Source: Saprospira sp. CCB-QB6
GTDB lineage: Bacteria; Bacteroidota; Bacteroidia; Chitinophagales; Saprospiraceae
Assembly: GCF_028464065.1 (NCBI RefSeq)
Contig: NZ_CP116808.1
Location: forward strand, 2,683,501-2,747,500
DNA length: 64,000 bases
Reading direction: 5' to 3'
Part shown: piece after piece, positions 7,276 through 15,846 of the stretch
How positions within the stretch are numbered: the stretch's first letter is position 1
How the letters are laid out: each line of letters begins with the position of its first letter
Position numbers and translations under genes: made by a program
The notes under the pieces: model-generated
Database searches by the model: none
What the model saw: only the letters and a program-made list of their open reading frames with translations
What the model was told of the DNA's origin: nothing

Positions 7276-8028
7276 ATGCTAAAAGGATTGGCGAACTTTC
7301 CGCTCTACCAAAATTTATTGGCGGCTAAGGCCCAAAAACAAAAGGGCTTTGCCCTATTGGTCGACCCCGATAAACTTAAGACGAAGGAATTGAACGAAAC
7401 GATTGAACGAGCTGTTTGGGCTGGTGTAGATTATTTCTTTGTGGGCGGTAGCCTACTACTCAACGACGTTTTAGAGGAGGTGGTGCATACACTCAAAACC
7501 CAAAGTAATATTCCCGTTTTTCTTTTTCCAGGCTCTCTCCGCCAAATTAGCCATAATGCTGACGCCTTGTTGCTGCTTTCGCTTATCTCTGGCCGCAATC
7601 CAGATTTGCTCATTGGCCAACATGTAGAAGCAGCTGCCTATTTGCGCAAAAGCCCACTCGAAATTTTACCCACGGGCTATATGCTTATCGATGGCGGAAA
7701 ACCCACTTCGGTTTCTTATATTAGTAATACGCAACCCATTCCCGCCAATAAAGAAGATATTGCTATCTGTACCGCCTTAGCTGGCCAATTATTAGGCCTC
7801 AAACTGATTTATATGGATGCGGGCTCTGGAGCACTTCATCCCGTTTCTACTCAAATGATAGAGGCGGTGTCTTCCGCTATAGAACTACCCCTAATTGTTG
7901 GCGGAGGTATCCGAACAGCCGAAAAAGTGGCCCAAAATATTCAAGCAGGAGCAGATTTGGTCGTGGTGGGCAATGCCCTAGAAAAAGACCCACAACTGAT
8001 GGCCGAAATGGTGGCCGCCTGCCACTAA
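7276..8028 (+). CDS. Geranylgeranylglyceryl phosphate synthase family protein (PcrB/GGGPS)
   Basis: A 250-residue TIM-barrel prenyltransferase. Visible signatures: FALLVDPDK near the start (Mg/G1P-site aspartate), DYFFVGGSLL, IPVFLFPGS, LPTGYMLIDGG, LIYMDAGSGA and the phosphate-binding end LIVGGGIRTAEKV plus GADLVVVGNALEKD. The family joins glycerol-1-phosphate to a long prenyl diphosphate, the step that makes ether-lipid precursors in archaea. Bacteroidota homologues are typically group II enzymes; the prenyl chain length and cellular role in this organism are unknown. It is followed by rsgA after 32 bases. Confidence 0.88.
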   Translation: MLKGLANFPLYQNLLAAKAQKQKGFALLVDPDKLKTKELNETIERAVWAGVDYFFVGGSLLLNDVLEEVVHTLKTQSNIPVFLFPGSLRQISHNADALLLLSLISGRNPDLLIGQHVEAAAYLRKSPLEILPTGYMLIDGGKPTSVSYISNTQPIPANKEDIAICTALAGQLLGLKLIYMDAGSGALHPVSTQMIEAVSSAIELPLIVGGGIRTAEKVAQNIQAGADLVVVGNALEKDPQLMAEMVAACH

Positions 8029-8060
8029 ATTAAGTTCAACTTTAGATTTTAACGCATTTT

Positions 8061-8999
8061 ATGCAAGGAACTGTAATTAAATCCACTGGCGCTTGGTATC
8101 GTGTCCAAACGCCTGATCATAAAGTTTACGATTGCCGCATCAAAGGAAAGTTTAGGCTCAAAGGCTATAAACTCACCAACCCGGTAGCTGTAGGCGATGA
8201 GGTCCTTTTTGAACAAGAAAAGGGCCTAGAAACGGGCATGATTCATAAGATTTTGCCCCGCCAAAACTATGTGCTTCGCCGATCTACTCGCCAAAAGCAC
8301 CATCAACATTTGATTGCTTGTAATTTGGACCAAGCGCTTTTGGTGGTCACGCTTCGAGAACCCAATGTCAAATTGGGCTTTATTGATCGCTTTTTACTGA
8401 CCACAGAAGCCTATTCTATTCCCACTTACATTATTCTCAACAAGGCCGACCTTTATGATGAGGATGATCTAGAAATGTATGAGGGCCTCAAAATTTTGTA
8501 TGGCCGAGCAGGCTATCAAACTCGTTTGGTTTCTGCAGAAACTGGAGAGGGCCTAGAAGAACTCAAATTGTTGCTCAAGGATAAGCGCAGTCTTTTTTCT
8601 GGTCACTCTGGAGTAGGTAAATCTTCTTTGATCAATGCTTTGGCGCCTGGTCTTGGTTTACGAACCAGTGAGGTGTCTGATTATACGCAAAAGGGAATGC
8701 ATACCACCACCTTTGCCGAGTTATTTCGCTTGCCCGAGGGCGGTGAAATTATTGATACGCCAGGTATTAAGGAGTTGGGCTTTCTCAATTTGGAACCCCA
8801 AGATGTAGCCCATAATTTTCCAGAAATATTTGAGGCCTCTAAAAACTGTAAGTATAATAACTGCTTGCATATCAATGAGCCGCATTGTGCAGTAAAAGCA
8901 GCTTTAGAAACGGGGGAAGTTCATGAGTTGCGCTACCAAAGTTATTTGTCTATTATGGAGGAAATCCAAGAACAAAACCATTGGGAGCGACATTTATAA
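8061..8999 (+). CDS. rsgA: Ribosome small-subunit-dependent GTPase A
   Basis: A 312-residue circularly permuted GTPase that assists late 30S maturation. Order of parts: N-terminal OB fold (about 1-75); then the permuted G motifs with NKAD (G4) before the P-loop GHSGVGKSS (G1); then TTTFAELF and DTPGIKELGF (G3). The C-terminal zinc knuckle CKYNNCLHINEPHC supplies Cys/His ligands. All signatures of RsgA/YjeQ are present at usual length. It probably shares a transcript with the upstream GGGPS-family gene. Confidence 0.95.
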   Translation: MQGTVIKSTGAWYRVQTPDHKVYDCRIKGKFRLKGYKLTNPVAVGDEVLFEQEKGLETGMIHKILPRQNYVLRRSTRQKHHQHLIACNLDQALLVVTLREPNVKLGFIDRFLLTTEAYSIPTYIILNKADLYDEDDLEMYEGLKILYGRAGYQTRLVSAETGEGLEELKLLLKDKRSLFSGHSGVGKSSLINALAPGLGLRTSEVSDYTQKGMHTTTFAELFRLPEGGEIIDTPGIKELGFLNLEPQDVAHNFPEIFEASKNCKYNNCLHINEPHCAVKAALETGEVHELRYQSYLSIMEEIQEQNHWERHL

Positions 9000-9011
9000 A
9001 TTGGGCCAGTT

Positions 9012-9157
9012 AGGCGGCGAAGCCGCCCTGGCTTAGCGATGGGAAGGGGTGGCCGAAGGCCAGACCGAGCAAAATGAGCGCAGCGAAATTTTGTGAAGGG
9101 CCGAGCGAATAGCGAGCCCTGACACAGCCCGACCCGACCGCAGGGAGGGGCAGCCCC
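9012..9157 (-). repeat. Structured intergenic element, copy 4 (class A/B hybrid)
   Basis: Read on the minus strand: class A 5' end GGGGCTGCCCC and linker TCGGGCTGTG, but the 3' end is CATCGCTAAGCC, half class B. The outer pairing GGCT/AGCC is still kept. Inner helix GGG/CCC. Hairpin 2 is unusual and AT-rich, with arms CAAAAT and ATTTTG. Hairpin 3 TGGCC-TTC-GGCCA. Confidence 0.82.
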
Positions 9158-9179
9158 AAAAAATATAAAAAAGAAGAAA

Positions 9180-9695
9180 ATGAAAAATCAACCGCTAGTC
9201 AATAGAGTGGCGCAAAGTAGCCTAGTCAACTTTAATTTGGAAGATTATTATCCTCAGGCTGAAATTTTGGTCTTTGACATCAAAGATTATCTTTTTAAAG
9301 GCTTAATTTTGAGGGAGAAAGATTTTCGACAGGCGCTCAAAGAGATAGATTGGAGCCAATATGAGGGCAAAAACCTGCGGGTTTATTGTTCTGCAGATGC
9401 CATTGTGCCGACTTGGGCTTATCAATTGGTGGTCAGTTTGGCTGCTCCTTATGCTTTGGCGATTCGTTTTGGGAGTGAGGAAGAATTTTTGGCTGGGCAT
9501 TATCAGGTTGTTTTGGGCCAATTGGATTTGGCGGAATTTGAGGGCAAGCCCGTGGTGGTCAAAGGATGTAGTGATAAGCCGGTGCCGCCTGCGGCCTATA
9601 TGGAGATTACGCGAATTTTGCAGCCTGTAGCGAAAAGTATTATGTTTGGCGAGGCCTGTTCGACGGTTCCAATTTATAAGCAAAAAAAGAAATAA
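9180..9695 (+). CDS. DUF2480 family protein
   Basis: A 171-residue soluble protein without signal peptide or membrane segment. It matches DUF2480, a family I know only from Bacteroidota and without assigned function; recognisable parts are LVNRVAQSSLVNFNLEDYYP, DIKDYLFKGLILREKDFR, and the C-terminal CSDKPVPPAAYMEIT and FGEACSTVPIY. One base separates its stop from the start of the MltD-like gene, so the two are translationally coupled, but this does not reveal a role. Structured repeat copy 4 lies directly upstream. Confidence 0.8.
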   Translation: MKNQPLVNRVAQSSLVNFNLEDYYPQAEILVFDIKDYLFKGLILREKDFRQALKEIDWSQYEGKNLRVYCSADAIVPTWAYQLVVSLAAPYALAIRFGSEEEFLAGHYQVVLGQLDLAEFEGKPVVVKGCSDKPVPPAAYMEITRILQPVAKSIMFGEACSTVPIYKQKKK

Positions 9696-9696
9696 G

Positions 9697-10632
9697 ATGA
9701 AAGTGCTATCCTCCTTATTAGTTTATAGTTTAGGTACAACGGCTTTTTTGGCCTTTTTGGTTTTGACCTCTTATACGGACCCAACGGATCAGCCAGAAGC
9801 TGCGCCTCAGGCGCCAAAATTGGAGCATGTACAGCAGGTGCAGATGCCAAAGATTCCTGATTCATTGAGTTTTGCTGGCGAGCTTGTTCCGATTAAGGAT
9901 ATGGATATGCGGGAGCGTTTTGATCGAGAACAATTGTCGATTTGTTTTCGTCATTCGGCCACCATTCATAGTATGAAACTGGCCAATCGCTATTTTCCGA
10001 TGATGGAGGAGGTACTCAAAAAAAATGGGGTACCCGATGATTTCAAGTATTTGGCAGTTACGGAAAGTAATTTGTTAAATGCGACTTCGCCTGCTGGGGC
10101 TAAAGGGATTTGGCAATTTATGCCAGCTACGGCTCGTATGTATGGATTGGAAGTGAATAAGGAGGTGGATGAGCGCCTGAATTTTTATTTGGTGACCGAG
10201 GCGGCTTGTAAGTTACTCAAGCGTTTAAAAGGAAAATTTGGTAGTTGGACCTTGGCTGCGGCGGCTTATAATTGTGGTGAAGGCCGTGTTCAGGAGCGGC
10301 AAAATGCTCAGGGAGGCAAGGCGTATTATGATTTGGAGTTGCCTGCGGAAACGATGCGTTATTTGCCACGTATTTTTGCGACCAAATGTATTTTGTCTAA
10401 TCCAGAGAGCTATGGTTTTTTCTATGAGGAGGATGATCTTTATCCCGCTTTTCCGGCTTATCGTTTAGTAACAGTAAATGGTCCTACGAATTGGGCGGCT
10501 TTCTGCAAGGAGCAGGGGGTTAGTTATCGGACCCTCAAATTGCATAATCCTTGGATTCTCAGTAGCAAATTGACCAATGCCAAGCGAAAAAGTTATACGA
10601 TTCGTTTGCCAAAAGCTAGGGGAGGACTTTAG
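9697..10632 (+). CDS. MltD-like lytic transglycosylase
   Basis: A 311-residue exported enzyme. ATG 9697 follows the upstream stop by one base; a longer frame from 9646 would overlap the neighbour and is rejected. N-terminal hydrophobic segment (LLVYSLGTTAFLAFLVL) acts as signal or anchor. The SLT domain contains FKYLAVTESNLLNATSP (catalytic Glu), GAKGIWQFMPATARMYGLEV, and WTLAAAAYNCGEGRV, matching family 1D (MltD) transglycosylases that cut peptidoglycan glycan strands. The C-terminal part (about 250-311) resembles a degenerate LysM segment (TNWAAFCKEQGVSYRTLKL). Ends at a strong terminator. Confidence 0.87.
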   Translation: MKVLSSLLVYSLGTTAFLAFLVLTSYTDPTDQPEAAPQAPKLEHVQQVQMPKIPDSLSFAGELVPIKDMDMRERFDREQLSICFRHSATIHSMKLANRYFPMMEEVLKKNGVPDDFKYLAVTESNLLNATSPAGAKGIWQFMPATARMYGLEVNKEVDERLNFYLVTEAACKLLKRLKGKFGSWTLAAAAYNCGEGRVQERQNAQGGKAYYDLELPAETMRYLPRIFATKCILSNPESYGFFYEEDDLYPAFPAYRLVTVNGPTNWAAFCKEQGVSYRTLKLHNPWILSSKLTNAKRKSYTIRLPKARGGL

Positions 10633-10636
10633 CGAT

Positions 10637-10678
10637 AAAAAGCGCAGTTATCTAAATTGATAACTGCGCTTTTTTATT
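10637..10678 (+). terminator. Terminator of the DUF2480-MltD operon
   Basis: A 16-bp stem (AAAAAGCGCAGTTATC and complement), loop TAAATT, T run on the plus side. Confidence 0.9.
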
Positions 10679-10699
10679 TGGTCTAAAATAACATAGCTT

Positions 10700-10728
10700 A
10701 GGCTCTAGCTGCCGAGCAACTAGAGCCT
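10700..10728. repeat. Inverted repeat between convergent genes
   Basis: Arms AGGCTCTAG and CTAGAGCCT (9 bp, perfect) with an 11-base loop. On the minus strand it follows rpmF but has no proper T run, so it may be a weak terminator of the dnaB-rpmF side or another structured site. Confidence 0.5.
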
Positions 10729-10756
10729 GAGATATAAAGCAAAAAGGGGGATAGAC

Positions 10757-10987
10757 TTAATCGTCTAGGCCTTCATTGCCAAAGTCTACTGCGGGAGCAG
10801 CTACTTCTTTAACCTTAGGAGCTACCATAAGGCGGCCACGGTAAAAACCACACTCGCCACAAACGTGGTGAGGCAATTTAGGAGCGCCACAGTTTTGGCA
10901 GTCGATTACGTTAGGAGCCTCGATTTTATAGTGGGTACGACGCTTACGCTTACGCTGTTTTGATATTCTACTCTTAGGATGTGCCAT
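10757..10987 (-). CDS. rpmF: Ribosomal protein L32
   Basis: A 76-residue 50S subunit protein. Start MAHPKSRISKQRKRKRRTH and the zinc ribbon CQNCGAPKLPHHVCGECGFY with four cysteines are diagnostic of bL32 of the zinc-containing (C+) type. The acidic tail after residue 60 is a little longer than average. It lies 48 bases behind the DUF177 gene, the common bacterial arrangement. The usual next genes plsX and fabH do not follow; transcription meets the MltD-like gene. Confidence 0.96.
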   Translation of the reverse strand: MAHPKSRISKQRKRKRRTHYKIEAPNVIDCQNCGAPKLPHHVCGECGFYRGRLMVAPKVKEVAAPAVDFGNEGLDD

Positions 10988-11035
10988 TTCTACAGAATTT
11001 TATAAAGTACTATTTTTTCAATAATATGTAAAGGG

Positions 11036-11569
11036 TTATTCTAAGTCTAAATCTTTGAGAGCATCCCAGACAGAAGAATTTGGAGTTTCATCTTCCTCCT
11101 CTTCTTCTTCAGCGACTTGGCTGTATTGGTCGAGCAAATCCAAGATTTCTGGAGGACAACCCTGATCGGGATGGACCTTTCGAATTGGAATAGCGAGCAC
11201 CAACAACTCATAGAGTGTATTGGCCAAATCTAGCTGACTAGCCCCATGTTGCAGATAAATGAGCTCGGGCTCAGGAAACTCAGGCAATTCATGCACAAAC
11301 TTAACAATCATTTGCTCATTTAGCGAAATGGGCAAGTCAAAATCTTGTCCACAGAGGTCGCATTGGGCTGGAACATGGCCAGAAAGCTGAAAGTCAAGCT
11401 GCATAAACTGCTGCTTTTTGAGCATTTGCAGTTTAACTACGACTTGGGCCTGATCTAGAGGGGTATCCTCAAAGGCACTTAAGAACTTTTCATTGAGCTC
11501 AAAATCAAACTGATGTTGGCCATCGGCCAAACTCAGAAAATTGATCGCATAGGCTCTAAGATGTTTCAT
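11036..11569 (-). CDS. DUF177 / YceD-family protein
   Basis: About 177 residues. YceD/DUF177 proteins are linked by gene neighbourhood to L32 and by some studies to 23S rRNA levels. Seen here: the CxxC pair AQCDLCGQDF near the middle, followed by FVHELPEFPEPE and a strongly acidic C-terminus (EEEEEDE). ATG 11569 (MKHLRAYAINF) is preferred to ATG 11608 because the extra 13 residues are unlike the family. It lies directly upstream of rpmF, as in most bacteria. Confidence 0.85.
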   Translation of the reverse strand: MKHLRAYAINFLSLADGQHQFDFELNEKFLSAFEDTPLDQAQVVVKLQMLKKQQFMQLDFQLSGHVPAQCDLCGQDFDLPISLNEQMIVKFVHELPEFPEPELIYLQHGASQLDLANTLYELLVLAIPIRKVHPDQGCPPEILDLLDQYSQVAEEEEEEDETPNSSVWDALKDLDLE

Positions 11570-11712
11570 GTCTCCGCTTTTTTTGGAAACGCCTGCAAAA
11601 ATAGGCAATTTTCAATAAAATAATAATTTTTACAGCCTAGATATTAAAAAACAGTCTTTTAGGCTGCAGCAGACCCTCAAAAGGAAAAAAGGGGGCAAGA
11701 AGTTCCCGTTTT

Positions 11713-13245
11713 TTAGAAGGGGATATCATTTATGCTGCCGTTGTCATTATTCATTTTAGAGGAAAGGGGGCTGGGTTCGCCGCCTAGGTTGGAGGGCAAT
11801 TGGAAATTGCCGCCAGCTTGTTGTAGGCCAGTAAAGTCTTGATCTTCCAGATTAGAGAAGAGGGCGTATTGGCCATCCCAGCGTAGGCGAACGGTTTCTA
11901 GCGAACCATTACGGTGTTTAGCGATGATAATTTCGCCAATATTTTGAAGTGAGTTGCCTTCTTCATCTTCTAGGATATCGTAATATTCTGGACGATAGAT
12001 AAAGGTCACGATATCGGCATCTTGCTCGATGGCACCAGATTCCCGAAGGTCAGAAAGCATGGGGCGTTTGGAACCGCCACGGGTTTCTACGGCACGGCTC
12101 AGCTGCGAGAGGGCGATAACGGGCACATTGAGTTCTTTGGCCAGGGCCTTGAGTCCACGAGAGATGGTTGAAATCTCTTGTTCTCGGTTTCCGTTTTTAT
12201 CGCCACCGCCTGCGGTCATTAGTTGGAGGTAGTCAATAATAACGAGTTGGATATCGTGTTGCATTTTGAGGCGGCGGCATTTGGCGCGCAGTTCAAAGAT
12301 GCTAATGCCTGGGGTATCATCAATAAAGATGGGCATTTTGCCCAATTGGTCTACCTGAGCATAGAGTTGTTGCCATTCATAATCTTCGAGTTGGCCTTTA
12401 CGGAGTTTTTCGGAAGAGATTTGGGTTTGCATCGAAATAATCCGGTTGACTAGTTGGACGCTAGACATCTCTAAAGAGAAAAAGGCGACCCCTGAGCTAA
12501 ATTGTGCGGCTGCATTTTTGGCTACAGCTAGGGTGAAACTAGTTTTACCCATACCTGGACGGGCGGCAACGATGACCAAATCACTGGGTTGCCAACCAGA
12601 GGTTACTCGGTCCAGGGCGGTAAAGCCAGAAGGGACACCCGTGAGTCCATCTTCCTTTTCTGATAGCTCCTCGAATTGTTTGATGGCCATATTGACCAGG
12701 GTACTCATGCCCATAGAGCCTCTGCTGAGGTTTTGTTCGGTAATGCCAAAGAGGCCTTGTTCGGCCTTATCGAGGAGGTCGAATACATCGGCGGTATCTT
12801 CATAGGCCTCATTGATGGTTTCTGTAGACACCCGAATGAGCTCCCTTTGGATGAACTTTTGGGAAATGATGCGGGCGTGATATTCCACGTTGGCGGAAGA
12901 GGCTACGCGGTTGGTGAGTTCTACTAATTGGTAGGGGCCGCCCACGGCATCTAGTTTGCCCATTTTGCGGAGCTCTTCGGTAACGGTCAGCAAATCGACG
13001 GGATTACTATCTTCAAAGAGTTTGCAGATGGCCTTATAAATATGTTGGTGGCGTTCGACATAGAAGCTTTCGGGAGAAAGGATATCGATGACGATGGCCA
13101 GGGCATCTTTATCGAGCATGAGTGCGCCCAAGACGGCCTCTTCGAGGGCGGGGGCTTGGGGCTGTACTTTCCCAAAGGCGTTATTGCCTTGAGGTTGCTT
13201 GAAGCTCTTGAGATTTTTCTTTTGGTCAGTCTTGTTAAAATTCAT
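11713..13245 (-). CDS. dnaB: Replicative DNA helicase
   Basis: A 510-residue hexameric helicase that opens the replication fork. The N-terminal DnaB domain starts at APALEEAVLGALMLDKDAL. The RecA-like core has Walker A ARPGMGKTSF, Walker B VIIDYLQLMTA, and the motif LSQLSRAVETRGGSKRPMLSDLRESG. The arginine-finger and H4 regions follow (QDADIVTFIYRPEYY, IIAKHRNG). No intein or insertion. The C-terminal tail is Gly/Ser/Asn-rich and ends NDIPF. It is the first gene of a probable dnaB-DUF177-rpmF minus-strand group, 144 bases before the next gene. Confidence 0.96.
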   Translation of the reverse strand: MNFNKTDQKKNLKSFKQPQGNNAFGKVQPQAPALEEAVLGALMLDKDALAIVIDILSPESFYVERHQHIYKAICKLFEDSNPVDLLTVTEELRKMGKLDAVGGPYQLVELTNRVASSANVEYHARIISQKFIQRELIRVSTETINEAYEDTADVFDLLDKAEQGLFGITEQNLSRGSMGMSTLVNMAIKQFEELSEKEDGLTGVPSGFTALDRVTSGWQPSDLVIVAARPGMGKTSFTLAVAKNAAAQFSSGVAFFSLEMSSVQLVNRIISMQTQISSEKLRKGQLEDYEWQQLYAQVDQLGKMPIFIDDTPGISIFELRAKCRRLKMQHDIQLVIIDYLQLMTAGGGDKNGNREQEISTISRGLKALAKELNVPVIALSQLSRAVETRGGSKRPMLSDLRESGAIEQDADIVTFIYRPEYYDILEDEEGNSLQNIGEIIIAKHRNGSLETVRLRWDGQYALFSNLEDQDFTGLQQAGGNFQLPSNLGGEPSPLSSKMNNDNGSINDIPF

Positions 13246-13439
13246 AGCTAGCGGAGTCTTTCAAATAATTGCATATCAATTAGATGAGGTCTTAATTGGT
13301 GGTGCTTGTCTGATTTGCAGAGGGCAAATTTGCTAAGAAAAAAAGGGAATAAAAAATTTGTTCTTTGGAACTCATTTTTTTGTCTCCTTAAAATGGGCGT
13401 TTTGGGTTTTTTTCTGGCCTATATTTTTTTGGAGGGGAC

Positions 13440-13577
13440 AGGCGGCGAAGCCGCCGCAGGCTGAGGGGCTGTAGCAGGGCCGCCGTAGGCGGCAGACCGA
13501 GGCGCATTAGCGCCGAAGGGCCGAGCGAATAGCGAGCTGCGGAATGGCCCGACCCGACCAAAGGGAGGGGCAGCCCC
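13440..13577 (-). repeat. Structured intergenic element, copy 5 (class A)
   Basis: Minus strand: outer GGGGCTG/CAGCC. Hairpin 1 imperfect (CCTCCC, GGTCGGG). Inner helix GCAG/CTGC. Hairpin 2 GGCGC-TAAT-GCGCC. Hairpin 3 expanded to GCCGCC-TAC-GGCGGC. It lies seven bases beyond the stop of the downstream-facing lipoprotein gene at 13584. Confidence 0.85.
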
Positions 13578-13583
13578 AAATTA

Positions 13584-14330
13584 TTATTCTTCAAGAATTA
13601 AAATTTCTTCTGTAATTGGGCCATAGACTTTTTCTTTTTGGGCATTGTAGAGGCTGAGATGAATTTTGTGTTGGCCTGGGGGGAGATTTTGGAGGCTGTG
13701 GGCCTGCCATTTTTGGATCCACCATTGTCGATCTTGGTTGAGTTCGAGCAGGACCTGATAGTTTTGGGGGCCAAGTTGGCAATTATAGCGATAAAAATCG
13801 ACAATCACATTTTGGGCTTCTTCGGGGGAGAATTGGCCGAGGGGGCTGGCATAGGCAATTTGGGCTTTGGGGCTGGCTAGGCTTTTTCGGACCGATTGAT
13901 TGAGGGTTTCTATATCTCGGCAAACAAAGGCTTGGGGAGCGCGGATGACTTGGCCGTTGGGGGCAGAGAGGAAGGCTTTGAATTGGTGGGGACCGTTGGG
14001 AATATTGATTTGAAAATTGCGATCATTTTGGGCGGCATGCAGGCTATCGTCTAGCACTAGATGAAGATGTAGGCCCAAGGGAATATACTTTTGGCCTTTT
14101 TTGCGCAGGCTATCAACGGCTTGGCCCAATAAAAGGTTTTGAACAATCATTGTGAGGCGGCCATTTTGGTAGTTGAAGCCGCGCATTTGGATACTACTAT
14201 CTTGATCGAGGGCCAAGGCGGGCAGGGGCAAAAGCTTAACTTTTGAGAAGTCCTTTTTTTTATTAGAAGTTTGGCAGCTTAGGAGGAAAAAAGGAAAGAG
14301 AAAGAGAAAAAATGCTAATTTTACGCGCAT
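13584..14330 (-). CDS. Lipoprotein of unknown function
   Basis: A 248-residue protein with signal peptide and lipobox LLSC (Cys19), so it is probably an outer- or inner-membrane lipoprotein. I do not recognise a family. The body has alternating short beta-like stretches (MIVQNLLLGQAVDSLRKKG, LHLHLVLDDSLH, QFKAFLSAPNGQVI) and the end HKIHLSLYNAQKEKVYGPI. This could be a repeat of immunoglobulin-like beta sandwiches, but that is a guess. It stands alone, divergent from the PorP-like gene across 207 bases. Confidence 0.7.
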   Translation of the reverse strand: MRVKLAFFLFLFPFFLLSCQTSNKKKDFSKVKLLPLPALALDQDSSIQMRGFNYQNGRLTMIVQNLLLGQAVDSLRKKGQKYIPLGLHLHLVLDDSLHAAQNDRNFQINIPNGPHQFKAFLSAPNGQVIRAPQAFVCRDIETLNQSVRKSLASPKAQIAYASPLGQFSPEEAQNVIVDFYRYNCQLGPQNYQVLLELNQDRQWWIQKWQAHSLQNLPPGQHKIHLSLYNAQKEKVYGPITEEILILEE

Positions 14331-14537
14331 AAACCTATAATTTTGGGGCCCCCTTCTTTTGGGGCAGATTATTTTAAAGCATTTAAGCCTAAGAGTTAAG
14401 CCCTTTTGAACTACTTAGTTTAGTTAAAAAATAACTATATTTAACGCTAAATCAACATTTAGGGTCTGGTAGCCTTGACCGGACTAAAAGAAAGCGAAAA
14501 CTCTGAAGCATTAACATTGTACAAAATTATCAGTCAG

Positions 14538-15611
14538 ATGAAAATTTTAAAACCTATACTCCTTTTTTGCATCCTCGCAAGCTGGGGGCAACTGCAGGCG
14601 CAGGACGTTCACTTTAGTATGTTCGACATGTCGCCAGTGAACCTCAACCCTGCCTATACGGGCTTTTACGAGGGGACCTTCCGTGTGGGAGGAATCTATC
14701 GTAGCCAATGGCAAGGTTTGGGCACCAACAGTACGCTACCTCAGGGCGCCACAGGCAATGCATACCCTACCTCTTTTTCGGGCTATCAAACGCCTTCTGC
14801 CTTTATTGATGCCCCTTTGATTGGGATCAAGGGAAAAGACAAATTTGGTCCCGCTAAACATTGGTTTGGTGCTGGAATTAACTTCTATAACGATCAAGTT
14901 TCTTATTTGTCGACCCTCAAAGCAGAATTGGCCCTAGCTTTTCATGCTGGCCTTGGCGCTCGAGGCAACACTCGCCTCTCTTTTGGCTTTAAAGGGGGAA
15001 TTATCCAACAGTCTGTTGGCGACGCTAGCGACTATACCTTTGAAAATGATATCACTGGAGGTACTGCCGAAACTTTTGCTAGCGGAACTGCTAGCGGAAT
15101 GGATTTCTCTGCAGGTTTGATGCTTTCTCATGTGGCCGCTGGTTGGAATATCGAGGCGGGCGTGGCTTATAACCACCTCAACTCTCCCGAATTGACGATC
15201 ACTAACGATGTCTATAGCTTGCCTTCTAATATCATCGGTAGCGTTCGCTCTAATATTAGCCTAACGCGCAAGTTGTCTGTTCGCCCTATGGCTTTTGTTC
15301 AGTACATGGACGCTGCTTTTGAGGCCAACCTTCAAGCACTTGCCGCTATCCACTTCAATGATACTAAGGACTTCAATCTATTGGCAGGTGCTGGTTACCG
15401 CCTCTCGGATGCTGCCTTTGCTCGCCTTGGCCTAGAATATCGCGGCCTTTCTTTTGGTGTAGCCTATGACTTTAACCTTTCTGGTTTGTCTAACAGCAAC
15501 TATAGCGGCAACAATCTTCGTGGCCAAGGCTTCGAGTTGGGCCTTACTTATATCGCCAAAATTTACAGAACACCTGTGGTCAAAGAAATTCTCTTTAACC
15601 CTCGTTTCTAA
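14538..15611 (+). CDS. PorP/SprF family outer-membrane protein (T9SS-associated)
   Basis: About 357 residues from ATG 14538; the 21 extra residues of the longer frame are not signal-like. Signal peptide ends at LQAQDVHFS. The family hallmark QDVHFSMFDMSPVNLNPAYTG, then GTFRVGGIYRSQW, and repeated beta-strand segments to the C-terminal RTPVVKEILFNPRF, define the PorP/SprF family. Members work with type IX secretion and gliding, several of them anchoring large adhesins at the surface. The neighbour 235 bases downstream is a PorE-like protein, a usual PorP partner; structured repeat copy 6 lies between them. Confidence 0.88.
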   Translation: MKILKPILLFCILASWGQLQAQDVHFSMFDMSPVNLNPAYTGFYEGTFRVGGIYRSQWQGLGTNSTLPQGATGNAYPTSFSGYQTPSAFIDAPLIGIKGKDKFGPAKHWFGAGINFYNDQVSYLSTLKAELALAFHAGLGARGNTRLSFGFKGGIIQQSVGDASDYTFENDITGGTAETFASGTASGMDFSAGLMLSHVAAGWNIEAGVAYNHLNSPELTITNDVYSLPSNIIGSVRSNISLTRKLSVRPMAFVQYMDAAFEANLQALAAIHFNDTKDFNLLAGAGYRLSDAAFARLGLEYRGLSFGVAYDFNLSGLSNSNYSGNNLRGQGFELGLTYIAKIYRTPVVKEILFNPRF

Positions 15612-15628
15612 TTATTGTTTGCTGTTTT

Positions 15629-15745
15629 GGGGCCTCCGCAGCTCCGCTGCGGCGCTACGCTACGGGGCTCGCTATTCGCTCGGCCCATCGGCGCTAAAGC
15701 GCCTCGGTCTGGCCCTCCGGGCCACCCGCTCCGCATCGCTAGGCC
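15629..15745 (+). repeat. Structured intergenic element, copy 6 (class B)
   Basis: Outer GGCCT/AGGCC. Hairpin 1 CCGCAGC-TCC-GCTGCGG. Linker GCGCTACG. Inner helix CGGG/CCCG with one-base offset. Hairpin 2 GGCGC-TAAA-GCGCC. Hairpin 3 GGCCC-TCC-GGGCC. It begins 17 bases after the PorP-like stop. Confidence 0.87.
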
Positions 15746-15846
15746 GCAAATTCCAATAGCTTTCGCTAAAGGTACCGCTCCGGCCCTCCAAACAAACAGC
15801 TCGCATCTTTTAATAAGCATCTCCCATAAAATTTAGAAAAATAGCA

